Assembly: GCA_019787685.1 (NCBI GenBank)
Contig: JAHNUO010000015.1
Coordinates: 806,001 to 870,000 of the forward strand
Direction of reading: 5' to 3'
DNA from: Chiua virens
Lineage: Eukaryota > Basidiomycota > Agaricomycetes > Boletales > Boletaceae
Length of the DNA: 64,000 nt
The notes below the pieces were generated by a model. The model worked only from the letters and a program-made list of their open reading frames with translations. It made no database searches and was not told where the DNA came from. A program made the translations under genes and the position numbers. Below, piece by piece: positions 24,685-36,813 of the stretch (positions are counted from its first letter, which is position 1; the number at the start of each line of letters is the position of its first letter).

Positions 24685-27208
24685 ATGTTTTCCGGATTGC
24701 GTCAACTGCTGGCACGGGGAAGAGGTGAGTTGACAGACAGTACAATCAGGAGGATGATAATGATGAGATAAAAGAGTCAAATGAGGGCGGTGGCAGGTCG
24801 AGCGAGGGCAAGCCTGAGCAAAATGAAGAGAGAGAGAGCCGAGATCGAGAAGGCAAGGCGGTGGTTCCTCCAAACAGGGCCTCCACTGCACTTATCCAAA
24901 GAAGTGTGGTGTTGAGCAAACTTGAAGGCAAGAAAAAGGAGGAGAGGTGGAACCCAGATGACCAAGGTGGGGGGATCGAAAGGGAATTACTGATTCCAAA
25001 CAGAAGCACTACGAAGGTCATCAAAATCATGGGCCAGGAGGACATATGGTCAGTCATATTCACTGGAGCAGATGGGAAACACGTCTTGGCTGGTGGAAGC
25101 GATAGGAGGATTCGATGCTGGCAGATCGAGGATGGGAAGGAGGTGGGGGAACCGATGGATGCAGATGAAGTGATCTACGACATTGCGCTCTCGCAAGATG
25201 GCAAGTGGATTGCAACTGGGGCGAGTCGAGGGTTCGTGAAAGTATTTGATGCAAAGACCCGAAAATTGGTGAGGGAGTTGGATGGACATGAATGGACAGT
25301 AAATGCCATCGATGTGTCGCCAGATGGGACGAAAATCGTGACAGGTTCGGATGACAAGACCGTACGAATCTGGACACTCGCAACAGGCAGGGAACGGCGG
25401 AGACTCGAACACGACTGGTCAGTGGTCGCGGCAAAGTTTTCGCCAAACGGACTTTTTCTCGCAACAGGAACTTTTTCACGCAAGTCTGTCCGAATCTACA
25501 GGACCAGAAATGGTGGCTTGCTCGCCGATTTCGAGATTCAAGTTGGCTCGTGGAACAATCAATCCGTCGCGTGGCATCAAGACAACAAACATCTCTTCAT
25601 TGCATCTGAGGATGCCCACATCCACCATATCGACGCATCGACTGGCAGCACACTCTCAAAATGGCGCACACACATTGATGATTACCCTCGGTGCATCGCA
25701 CTGGCAAGCGACAGCACTTACATCGCAGCTTCCGTCGATCAATCTGTGTATTTCTGGGATGCAGACACACACGAACAACTCGGCTCTCCCATTGAATATG
25801 CCAACAATGTGTCATCATTGGCCATATCCACAAATCATGACATGGCAGTGGGTGTGGGCCACATCATCATGCTTCAGGATCTGAGGCATATTCATCCTGC
25901 TCACTACTACGTAGGTGTCTCTTTCCAAATGGTGTCGTATCTTTCCTCATCGCAACCAAAAGGTCACCCGAGAGCTCTATAACAAGCTTACAGACCTCCG
26001 GAATCGCTATGAGACGCAGTTGCGCGTCCTCCGAGACCACAAGATTGCCGCTCTCACTATTGAACTGAATCGCCGAAAGCATTCAGTGTCCATAAAAATG
26101 GACATGCTTGCGGCTGTGCGCCAGGAGCTTGACCGGTTCCCTGTTGTATCGCCCCTCTCCGGCGTGCACCGTGACCTCAGGGCATCCAAAGCTCGCATCC
26201 ACGAGATAGATCAACGGTACCAAGTCCAGCTAAGAGAGATCACATTGGGTGTTCCACAGGATCAACCCGAATCACCTCAAATCGTGCATCCCGTCGCCGA
26301 CTCGGACTTGTATGCCGAGACAGCGCTCACCCGCATCCTGGAAAGCCTGAATACAGGTATCCAGCGGACCTCAACATCCATCGCCACATATCTTATTCGC
26401 CACATCCAGTCCGTTGGTGCTGAGGAACGATCGTTCGCGATGCGACGTGCCTCCGAGTCAATCCCTCAACTCTTGGTGGACCGCTTAATACGGACAATGT
26501 CTCGCCACAACATCGCTTCACATCTATCAATTGCGTTTCGGGCCCACTTCACATCCTTCTTCTACCTGATCATTTCCTCGTGGACCACGGATGAACGAAC
26601 GGACAAGCTCCTCAATGAAGTGTATGCACGGTTGCTTGAATCAGGTGAGTGGTCAATTCTCATGTTCTATCAACTATGTGTCATTCAAGTTCAAGTTAAC
26701 GGTTCCAACAGAATCCCCAGCTTTCGCTGCCAGTTGGCGCTCGCTCGCTCACACTAACATGCCAGATTGCCCCGGCGACGCGTCTGGCACCCTCGTCTCA
26801 CGTGCGATACGAGGCCTCGCCGACATCGCCGTCACAGCAGACTGTGCTACTTCGGCGTCCGACACAGCGTCCAAGCTGTCCCCAAAGTTCGGGCATAATA
26901 TCTCATCCATGGTCGCGACCGCCGAGAAGCTCAGGGGATTGATTGGAGAAGCACTCAAGGCAGATTACAGAGTCGTTGCGGTTCCTCCTGGACAGACATT
27001 CGACGAGAACTTTATGGTGGTGGATGCCGATAGAGGTTCGGGGGTACCAGCCGGAAGAAGGGGCAAGAAGGTGCTATGCACCACATGTTTGGGGTTGATA
27101 AAGGAGGCCGTCAATGAGTTGCCAAGTCCGGGACCGAGTACCAACACTCTGACGAGGTCGACTGTACTCAGGGCATCGGTTATTTTGCAGGAAAATAGGT
27201 GGGGCTGA
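24685..27208 (+). CDS. WD40-helical protein, copy 5, intact
   Basis: Exons 24685-24724 (MFSGLRQLLARGR), 24775-25910, 25963-26644 and 26712-27208 give 784 residues without a break. The layout is as in copy 4: charged linker, about seven WD40 blades (KTVRIWTLATGRERRRLEHD), helical region, conserved C-terminal domain ending in ENRWG. It differs from all other copies in having a normal GT donor (GTGAGT) in the third intron, and that intron is longer (67 bp against 49-53 bp). The sequence is well diverged from copies 2 and 4, so it is an older lineage. Function unknown; a recognition role of the propeller is possible but not shown. Confidence 0.85.
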
Positions 27209-27575
27209 TTTCTATGTCTCTCCGAGTCATTGTGTTGTCGCATGTACATGTATGCACGAAACTGAGCGAATGGTACACTTTGAGGTACTGATATTTGCAC
27301 AAGCTTCAATCTGGTCTGGCCTAATCCCATCACAATCAACTCTGAATCATGCGACGCAAATTTGATAGTGACAACAGCATATAGCGGGGAGTTCGGCTGA
27401 AGTTCCATCAGTCGACAAGATATCGATTTCTTCGGCATCGCTATAAATGTCGTCTATATACTCAGTGGCACAAGAGAGATGCGGCACCTTGCAACGTGTG
27501 GCATGTAGAGCAAGGAGCTCGGGATCAGCAAGCGGATATATTTCGGGATTCGAGGAAGTGAATGTCTTTCGCACA
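27209..27575. other. Copy 5 3' flank
   Basis: It contains the conserved 3' flank of the family and the repeat shared with 24,180-24,330. A minus-strand open frame across it (27,619-27,347) has no features and is treated as chance. Confidence 0.4.
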
Positions 27576-30500
27576 ATGTCTGGTTGACCCGCCAGCAAAT
27601 CTGACCTCTCTGGGTACAACTACGGTGCCATTTCTTCCCTTGTCCTCACCGCTGATCGGTCTGCCCTTCCACGACAAGACAAGGAACCGGATGGTGCACC
27701 AACCTTGCTCGCCGGTCATATCGACCCCAAGGAGATGGACTCGCGCGTCCAACGCGCTGCACCCAAGGGCATTGAAAAGAAGAAGAAAAAAGCCGGAGAC
27801 GCCAGTCGATACGACACTATCGAAAGGGCCGCCTCGACGAAATGTCGTACACTGGAGGCCGGATTCGGGTTTGACATAATCGACGAAGCCACCCAAGACG
27901 TTGAGAGATTGACATGCCAACCAAGACTACCGCGACACTAATTTCTTCGTCAATCTCGGCGTCTTTCCGCTCCACATCTGGGTCCACCATCTGCTTGTCC
28001 TCAGCACCGTAGTCAGCTATCTTTTTCGAGAGTGCGACCAGTTGGGAGAAGGTGTAACTGGAGATACCGCCCAAAATTTCCTCCTGGTCTCTTTTCTTGT
28101 TGAAATCCTTGTTCTCGTCTTTGAGGGTCTCCAGAACAGTGTCTGTAGCACTGCGAATGATATCCTGAGCTTGGTTGCCCAGGACTTGGTGCATGGCCGA
28201 AAGCATGAGCTCATAGATCTCTCGCGTCTCTGCCGTCCGTCGATTAGGAGGAGCAGGAAGAAGACGACGACGAGGAGGGGAGGAGAAGGATGAGGGCGAA
28301 GGAGAGCAGGATGTGGGGACTGACGAACTTGTTATTGGTGGGTCTTCCGCCACCTCTCGAGCTGGGAAAGGGAAAGCAGACAAGGACGTTGTCTCTCCTC
28401 ATACTATCGACGGCTTCTGGGTTCAACGACAGATATCCGAGGTCTATCCCAACTCCGTCACAGCCGCAGACAAATTATCATCACAAATCACTCCGAGCTT
28501 CAGTGCTACCTATCGCTTATGAACCAGCAACCAACCATCGAATCGCAATTCGTCTCGAAATTAGCAGACAATTTAAATGCGGAAATCGTGCTCGGGACTG
28601 TTAGGAATCGCGACGAAACCGTGCGATGGGGTATACGTATCTGTCGGTGGATTCTTTTCACTCGTCGACCGAGTTTCTGACCTTGTGACCAGATATGTGC
28701 GCGTGATCAAGTCCTCTGGGCTGTACGGTGTCGGTGGCGATTACCAGGAGGACGATGCAACGGCCTCGTTCAAAAACATGCTGATATAATCCACTCCGTG
28801 GCGGCTCTCCTGGAGAAGTGTCATCTCGTCAAGTACGAGCGTGCTTCCGGCCAATTCCAAAGCACAGAATTAGATCGTATTGCATCGCACTAGTACGTGA
28901 CTTACCGTTCGATTGTGACGTACAACCAACACTTGCGGCCGACAATGTCGACGTTGGAACTATTCCTGGTGTTTGAGAGTTCAAATTGCTGCCGGTGGGT
29001 GAAGAAAGCCTTTGCCGTCGGATTAGTTGGTTCATCCGACTGTTTCAAGGTACGACAAGAGGAGGAACTGGAACTGGCGAAGCTACTGGATCGTGTGCCT
29101 ATCCCAGTGAAGGAGGGCGCCGATGAGCCTGCTGCAAGAATCAATGTGCCCCTGCAACCTTATATCTCTCAACTCAAACTCAAAGGTGCGTTCACCCTTG
29201 CGGCGTTCTCTGTACTTCGATTTTATGGATATAGTTCAATCTAAGATTTGCTTTGGTAGCAGACTTGGTGTTCGTGCAGCAGTCAACCGGACGCATATTA
29301 CGTGCCATGTTTGAAATCTGTCTCAAACGCGGGTGGGCTGTACCAGCCCGAGCATGTCTTGCATTGTGTAAGACGGTGGAGCGACGAGTGCAAGTCCTAT
29401 AATTCCAATGGATGTCGTTTCATGCCTGACTGGTCGTACCCAGATGGTGCTCGATGACACCCCTTCGCCAGTTCAAGGGCGTGGCGTAAGAAGTGATCAG
29501 GAAGGCCGAGATAAACCATTTCGTAAGTCTACTGTGGCTATCGCTGATGCAGGTGTTGATAAAGCTTCCTCTTTGCTCTAGCCATGGTGGTACCGATACT
29601 TTGATCTGGACCCTCTTCAGCTGGGAGAACGCGTTTGTATTTCCAATGCCGGGTGCCTTATCCATCGACTGGTCTATCACTTCCCTAAACTACAGTACGC
29701 ATTCATCCATTTATGAGAACCATTGTAACTGAAATTAACAAGTACAACCTATAACCCGCTCCCTGCTGCGAATTGACCTGTCTATTGTCCCCGACTTCCG
29801 TTGGGAGGAAAAAATTCATGGGCGCGCAGAATCGTTCTTCATTCTTGTTGAGGACGTTGACGGGAAGATCATACTTTTCCACGATTCGTTCGTCTTACGT
29901 TGACGTTACGCTGAAGATGAGCACAACTTCACCATCACCGTTTCAATGTTCGAACCGGCCCCTTTCAATTACTACATTTCAGTGGTATCCGAACGATGGT
30001 TATACACGGAAACGAAGCTCCCGATTTCATTCAAGCACCTCATCCTTCCCGAAAAATTCCCGCCTCCGACACCACTCCTTCACCTCCAACCCCTCCCTCC
30101 CTCTCCCTTGAATAACAAGGAATACAAGGCCATCTACTCGAACACGATTCAGACGTTCAACAAAATCCAAACCAAAGTGTTCCAAGCCCTCTAAACTTCT
30201 GATGAGAACGTTTTCGTTAGCGCTCCCACCGGAAGTGGGAAGACGATCTGCGCCGAATTTGCGTTGCTGAAGCTATGGAACAAGGACAACTCCAGAGTGG
30301 TCTGTGTGGAGCCTTACCAAGAGATGGTCGATCAGCGTGTTGCGGAAACGCGTCGCAAATTCAGCGGGGTCCAGGGTGGGAAGAGTTTGTGAGTTTGACG
30401 GGTGAGACGAGTGTGGACTTGCGTTTGCTAGAGAAAGGTGATGTTATCGTGTGTACGCCCAGTCAGGTAAGTGTTTGGCGTGGACGTGATGGTTTTTGTG

Positions 30501-32890
30501 CTTACTGATTCATTTGGTAGTGGGATGTTCTATCACGAAAATGGTAACAGAAGAACGTGCAGACGATTGCTCTTATTGCGGATGAAATTCAACTCGTCGG
30601 TGGGGAAGTGGGACCCACGCACGAGGTGATCATTTCGCGTATGCGTATCGTCGCCTGTGGTGTATCGTTTTCAAATGCTCGTGATCTTGGAGAGTGGATA
30701 GGCGCTCCATCGCATGTTGTCTTCAATTTCTCACCAAGGTAGGGGATTCAATGGCGTTGATTCATTCATCGCTCACGACTCATCTAGTTTGCAACCTTTG
30801 GACCTGGACACCCATCTCCAGAGCTTTACCATCCCCCATTGTCCAGCCTTAATGACCGCCATGTCCAAGCTAGCATACCTGGCCATTGTGGAGTACGCGC
30901 CAACCAAGCCCGTCATTATATTCATTTCTTCGCGCCACCAGTGTTGCATGACCGTGGATGACTTACTCTTCCATTGTACTGCAGATGAAAACCCTGACCG
31001 GTTCCTGAACATAGACGAGGCGGATTTGCAGCCGCACCTTGACCACATCAGCGACAAGGGTCTCGTGGAGTGTTTGAAACATGGCATTGGGTATTACCAC
31101 GAAGCACAGGACAAGCAGGACAAAGTCATCGTGGAGCGCTTGTTCGCTTCGGGCGCGATCTAGGTCTTGGTGGCTTCCAAGGTACGTCTGCATTTGTCAT
31201 GGAGAGGACTCACGCCGAAACCACTGGACAGGATACTGCATGGAATCACCCGGTGGCGAGCTACACGGTCATCATCATGGGCGTGCAATACTACTAGTAC
31301 GAGGGCAAGGAGCATCGCTACGTGGATTATCCGGTCATGGACGTGCTCCAGATGATGGGCAGAGCTTGTCGTCCAAAGAAGGACGACCGCAGCCCGTGTG
31401 TGCTCATGTGTCAGCAGACACGCAAGGACTTTTACAAGAAGTTCTTGTCGGAGGGGTTGCCAATCGAGTCTCACCTTTCGACACATGGTGCACAACTACT
31501 TCTTGGCTGAGGTCGCGGTCAAAACGATCGAGAACAATCATCACGACATGGTAAGCGGAGATTTCGATCGTTTGGCATCGTAAGGATCGCTTAAAGAATT
31601 CGTCATACAGGGCATTCTAACGTGGTCCTACTTTTACCGCCAGATGACGCAGAATCCGAACTACTACAACCTGCACAACGTCGGTCATCAAGCATTGTCG
31701 GACCATCTGTCGGAATTGGTCGAGAACACGCTGCAAGATCTCGTGAACGCATTGCGATCGGTGGGTCGATACCGATGATGATGATATGCGCTTGCCTGCT
31801 CACTTTTCCTTTACAGAGGACGAAATGGACGTCTCTGCGCTCAACCTCGGCATGATCGCAGTCTACTAAAATATCTCCTGTAAGTAAGAGATCGTGTGTT
31901 TTACACTCGTCGCTAATCATGCCCGTAGATGTCACTGTCGAGGTCTATACGCTCTTGTTGAAAGAGCATACGAAATCAAAAGGCTTGCTCGGAGTTGTCT
32001 CATCTTCCGCAGAGTTTGAAGCCATCCCGATTCGCCGCCATGAAGTCGTCGTGCTCCGCCGCATTTACGACCGCCTCCCAGCCAAACTTGAGCAAGTAGA
32101 TTTTGAGGCACCGCACTTTAAGACGTTCCTCCTTCTGCGAGCACACTTTTCACGTCTCCAGTTACCCCCTGATCTCGCTGCGGATCAGGTGTTGGTGTTG
32201 GAGAAAGTGCTGTTGGCGTGTGTTGATGTCATGTCGTCAAGCGCGTGGTTGAATGTGCTCGGAGCGATGGACTTGTCGCAGATGTGCGTACAATCGATGT
32301 GGGAGACGGATTCACCGTTGAAACTAATACCACACTTTGAGCCCGAGGTGCATTCTCTCGACGACTCGCGGGAGAGAGGTGGGATTGATCATTTACGTTA
32401 TCAAACGTTGCAAGAGCGCTGGCATCGAATCTGCGTATTATAGAGATGGAAGACGACCAACGAAGTGAGCTGCTACAGATGGGCATTTCGGCTGAGTGGT
32501 TGGATTCGGACGTGTGTTCACGCATACTGAGTTTCGGTTGTCAGGCGAGACGTGGCCAAGTTTGTCAACGTGCACCCCACGCTCGATGTATCACACGAAC
32601 TCGTCAAGGAAGAGTACGCCGCTGGCACGCCCGCCGTTCTGATCAAGGTCCCTCTCCTGAGACGCGATGAAGAAGATCCTGATGACCAGATCGTCGTGGC
32701 GCCGCTCTACCCTGCGAAGAAGATGGCCAACTGGTGGGTCGCTGTGGGTGAGCCGAGCATGCGGCAACTCCTCGCCATCAAGCGTGTCGCCATCAGCAAG
32801 AACCTGAGGGCTTGGCCAAGGGGTGGTTGTAGTGCTTCAAGTTCGAAGCGTATCGTCCACTCGGTGTCATACTTAATACTTATGGTAACA
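27576..32890 (+). pseudogene. brr2: Brr2 (U5 snRNP helicase) pseudogene
   Basis: Brr2 is the Ski2-like RNA helicase that unwinds U4/U6 in the spliceosome. Recognisable pieces in order: N-terminus (GYNYGAISSLVLTADRSALP near 27,605), an inverted piece, an acidic stretch and [15 protein letters not shown] near 28,410. After a jump follows the end of the first cassette ([20 protein letters not shown] near 28,490), then the first Sec63 region (LLDRVPIPVKEGADEP near 29,085), the second cassette (SAPTGSGKTICAEFALL near 30,215; ADEIQLVGGEVGP near 30,575) and the second Sec63 region. The ATP-binding part of the first cassette, several hundred residues, is missing. Stops lie at 27,585, about 30,192, 30,546, 31,161 and 31,867, among others. 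Introns are still present, so this is a DNA-level duplicate, not a retrocopy. A working brr2 is expected elsewhere in the genome. Confidence 0.9.
27925..28243 (-). other. Inverted segment inside the Brr2 pseudogene
   Basis: The plus strand reads Brr2 up to DEATQDVERLTCQPR (about 27,920). The next expected part (RRTAETREIYELMLSAMHQV to VERKDAEIDEEISVAVV) is on the minus strand from about 28,243 down to 27,930. The following acidic part resumes on the plus strand at about 28,245. The block is thus flipped in place with both neighbours in normal order. Breakpoints are good to about 15 bp. Confidence 0.8.
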
Positions 32891-32930
32891 TAGATGTGAA
32901 TATAACAACGACTTGGAGAAAACCGGAGTA

Positions 32931-35536
32931 TCAGCCCCACCTGTCTTCCTGCAGAACAACTGATGCCCTGAGCATGGTCGACCTCGTCAAAGTATTAGTA
33001 CTCAGCCCCGCATCGGGCGACTCTTGGATGGCCTCCTTTATCAACCCCAAACGCGTGGTACACAGAACCTTCTTGCCCTTCGCTCTTCCGATTGGTATCC
33101 CCGGACCTCTATCGGCATCCACCACCATTAAGTTCTCGTCGAACGTCTGCCCAGGAGGAACCGGAACGACTTTGTAATCTGCCCCGAGTGCTTCTCCAAT
33201 CAATTCCCTGAGCTTCTCGGCGGTGGTGACCATGGACGAGATGTTGTTCCCGAATTTGGGCGACAGCTTGGACACTGTGTCGGATGTTGAAGCGGCACAT
33301 TCAGCCGTGACAGCGATGTCGGCGAGGCCTCGTATGGCACGTGAAACGATGGTGTCAGACATGCCGCTGGTGCACTCGGGCATATTGGTGTGCGTCAGCG
33401 AACGCCAACTGGCAGCAAAGGGTGGGGATTCTGTTCATTGTTAGCAACACAGTTGATATCACATCAAGATGAACGACCTGCCTGATTTGGGTAATCGTGC
33501 AAACATGTCGCTCAGGAGCTTATCCGTTCGTGGATCCGTGGCCCACGAGGAAATGATTTGACAGAAGTAGGATGTAAGGTAGGCCCGAAACGCGAGCGGT
33601 AGGTATGAGGGCAGGTTGTGGTGTGACATTGTCCGTAAGTGGTCCACCAAGGGTTGAGGGATAGACATGGAGGCACGTTGGGTCGCGAACGATTGTTCCT
33701 CGGCACTGGGAGACCGGATGTGACGAATGAGATATGTGGATATAGACATTGAGGTCTGTCGAATGCCTGTATTCAGGCTTTCCAGGATGCGGATGATCAC
33801 CTGCTCGGCATACACGTCCGAGTCGGCGACGAAATGTTGAATAAGAGGCGATTCGGGTTGATCTTGTGCAACATCAGACGTGATTTTTATTAGCTGAGCC
33901 TGGTGCTGTTCATGCATCTCGTGGATGTAAGCTTCAGATGTCCTGAGGGCATGGTGAACGGAGAGGAGCTCGTGTGAGACATCAGGGAACTGGTCAAGCT
34001 CTCGGCGCACAGCTGCAAGCTTGTCCGTCTTGATGGCAAGCAAACTCTTCCGGCGATCCCGGAGCAGGTGCAATTGCACCTCATAGCGCTTCCGGACGTC
34101 CGTAAGCTTGTTGTAGAGGTCCCGGGTTGCCTTTTGGTTATGATGAGGAAAGCCATGGCACCGTTCGCAGAACTTGAAGCACACTTACGTAGTAGTGAGG
34201 AGGAAGAAAGTTGCGCAGATCCCGTAGCGTGATGGTGCTCCACACGTTCGTTGCTATGTCATGATTTGGAGATAGGACAAATGTTCCAACAGTGTTGGCA
34301 TGGTCGATGGGAGGCCCGAGTAGTTCTTGCGTCGCAACGTCCCAGAAAAACACGGATGGACCTGCGGATGCTGCGATGTATGTGCTATCGCTTGCCAAGG
34401 CAATACATTGAGGTACATAACTGGTTTGGACGCGCCATTTTGAGAGTACCTGCTGGGTAGATACATCAAGACAGCGAATGCGGCCATCCAATGATGCAAC
34501 AAAGAGGTGTTTGCTGTTGCCATGCCATGCAACGGATTTGTTATGCGATGAACTGACTTGGATATTGAAGTCAGCGAGGAGTTGGCCATTTTCAGTTTCG
34601 TAGATTCGGATTGAATTTCGTCTCTCCGTTGCCGTTGCGAAGAAAAGGGCATTCGGCGAAAATTTCGCTGTGACCACATAGAAGTCGTGTTTGAGTGTTC
34701 GCAGTTCCTTGCCTGTTGAGAACGACCAGACTCGAGCAGTTCTGTCGCCCGATCCCGTCACGATCTTGGTCCCATCCAGCGAAACATCGACTGCATGCAC
34801 GTGCCAACTGTGTCCTTTCAACGCCCTCACCGTTCTCCGACTCTGCGTATCAAACACCTTCACTAGACCCCAATTCGCCGCACACAAAACGTACCTGCCA
34901 TCTTGCGAGACTGCAATGTCTTTGATCAAATACCCCACCTCCATCGGCATCCCCACCTCCACGCCATCTTCAATGCGCCAGCATCGAATCTTTCCTTCCT
35001 CTCCACCAGCCAAGAGGTGTTTCCCATCAGCCATGAACACAACTGAATGTATGTATTCCCGGCCATCGATTTCGACCACTTTCGCAGGAGAGGCCCTGTT
35101 TGCATGGGTGCTGGCCACTATCCGAGTCGTCTTTCCAACCTTGCCTTGGGTATGTGGATTAGACTGGTTCGACATTGCGCTATCTTCCTGGATGGTTGTC
35201 AAGGCCCTGTTTGAATGGATTCTCGTCAGTATCGTGTTTTTGAATAACATCTAGTTTTGACCTCTCTTCCTTTCGCTTGCCCTTGCTCGACAACGCATCA
35301 TGATCACTTTTGATAATAGTGTTTAGATGGGTGCCACTTATCACCGGCGTACTTTTTATTGCTTCGTCTTGCCCATCTAGATTAGATCTCTTTTCTTTTC
35401 CCTCAGTTCTGTCAATGCTGGACCTGGCCTCATCTTCATTTGTCGTTTGTATCTCGTTAGCGTGATCCCTTCCATCGTCATTTTCGTGTACTCACTCTTT
35501 CTCTGTTTCAGCGCTGGACGCAATCTAGAAAACATT
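32931..35536 (-). CDS. WD40-helical protein, inverted copy 6
   Basis: On the minus strand: tiny first exon 35536-35497 (MFSRLRPALKQRK, donor GTGAGT), propeller exon ending at 34189, exon 3 34130-33482 and exon 4 33430-32931, ending in EDRWG. From the ATG at 35250 the last three exons are open and in frame (736 residues). Between the first exon and 35250 I could not find a join that keeps the frame: relative to copy 1 there is an extra base near 35,240, and a TAG precedes the ATG at 35250. So either the start has moved to 35250 or the 5' end is damaged. Intron 3 (33481-33431) is GC-AG. Propeller blades include TARVWSFSTG. This copy sits opposite in direction to the main array, beyond the Brr2 pseudogene. 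Confidence 0.7.
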
Positions 35537-35614
35537 ATCGGCAGATAAAAGTTGGTCTCCAAGAACAAGTGCGTATCGTTGACTCGCAGCAACCCTTTGC
35601 CCCTCACATACGTA

Positions 35615-35666
35615 CACGTGTCTCTGATCATATCTCCGCATTTGTACCTTAGCGTGTTTTGATTGG
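35615..35666 (-). promoter_or_regulatory. WD40-family promoter module, copy 6
   Basis: On the minus strand CCAATCAAAACACGC starts at 35,666, then GCGGAGATATGATCAGAGA, then CACGTG at 35,620-35,615, 79 bp before the first-exon ATG at 35,536. Presence of the full module in an inverted copy shows that promoter and gene move together. Confidence 0.55.
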
Positions 35667-35669
35667 CGC

Positions 35670-36420
35670 ACTAGCGTTCCCCTCATAGCTCATTATATGC
35701 ACCCGCCTGCCCAAACCCCCTGCATTGCCAGTGTATCGTGTACATTGATCAACTATACTTATGTATTCCCAGCCTTCCCCAAATGCATCACACGATAACC
35801 TTAGGCTCACCGTTACATCAGCCATCCTCTCATCGGAATATTTTGTTCCACCGCACGGTGTCCCATACACCGCACCATGACCTCATTGCTGGGGACCAAC
35901 AAGTGCCCCTCTCGTTTTTATGTTCCCCACGTCGCTGGCATCGTTCATACGTGCTACGCTCATCAGCGTTGCTCGGTCCGAATACTGCACATTCTCTGAC
36001 CGTTTTGTTGCTACCCGCACGACACTCGTTCGTTCCTCTCCTTCATTGGTTATCTTGAGGAGTAATTGCGCCCTCATCGGTATGTACAGGTCGGTCTTCT
36101 CATGCCTTACATGTCCCAAGACATTGGCCGCTTCACAGGTCATCCGACTTGATGTCCGTATTTTATTTCACTCTCGACGTCAACCTGCACGACTCACCCC
36201 GAATACCCGTGCGATCCTGCTCTTGGCCGTGTGCGGCACCACCTCTCCAAGACATTCCTCGTGCTTATGTGATGCAGAACGTGACGGTGTCGCACTTCTG
36301 TCCAGAGAATACTTCGGATTGATTCAAGTTCAAGTTTACCTCGCCACACGTTCGACTTTAAGTTCTGTGGACGTTTGGCCAATACTCTCAGTCATCACTG
36401 ATACTGCCACACAAGTCTGA
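35670..36420 (-). repeat. Inverted long 5' flank of copy 6
   Basis: Read on the minus strand, this region shares blocks with 3,160-3,700 and 8,040-8,300: a TGGCCAAACGTCCACAGAAC-type block, GGGGTGAGTCGTGCAGGTTG and GACATGTAAG. Open frames here on either strand (up to 166 codons) have no features and are read as chance. From 36,420 to 36,813 I see nothing. Confidence 0.5.
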
Positions 36421-36813
36421 CGGATAGCACTCCCCTCGTGAAAGCTGCCATAATTGACCGAATTTGATTTGACGAAAGCACAAAATCTACCTTTCCCCTG
36501 AAATGGAAGCTGATAGTGTATACCAAAGCCGCCAGGTTGTGCAGAGATGACTATAATATGGGTTCATATCGAACCGCATCTTCCAGCTCCTGACGTTTCA
36601 TAACTCGTTGACGCAAAAGGAACACTGAAGAATCGATGGCGTGTCATTTCTACTAGGAATGTATACATGATTGGAATCAGATCACGACCGTCAATCTTAT
36701 CATGAAGACAGGAACTGAGAGCAACAAGGACAAGAAATATGAATCATGATGAACGTCAACAGAGGAGTCAGATGAAAAGCAACAAGATACTACGCAAATG
36801 ACCAAAAGCATGA

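Noticed and set aside
35920..36420. Open frame of 166 codons on the plus strand
   Set aside because: It lies antisense in the repeated 5' flank of copy 6. The related flanks at 3 and 8 kb do not keep it open, and no domain is visible.
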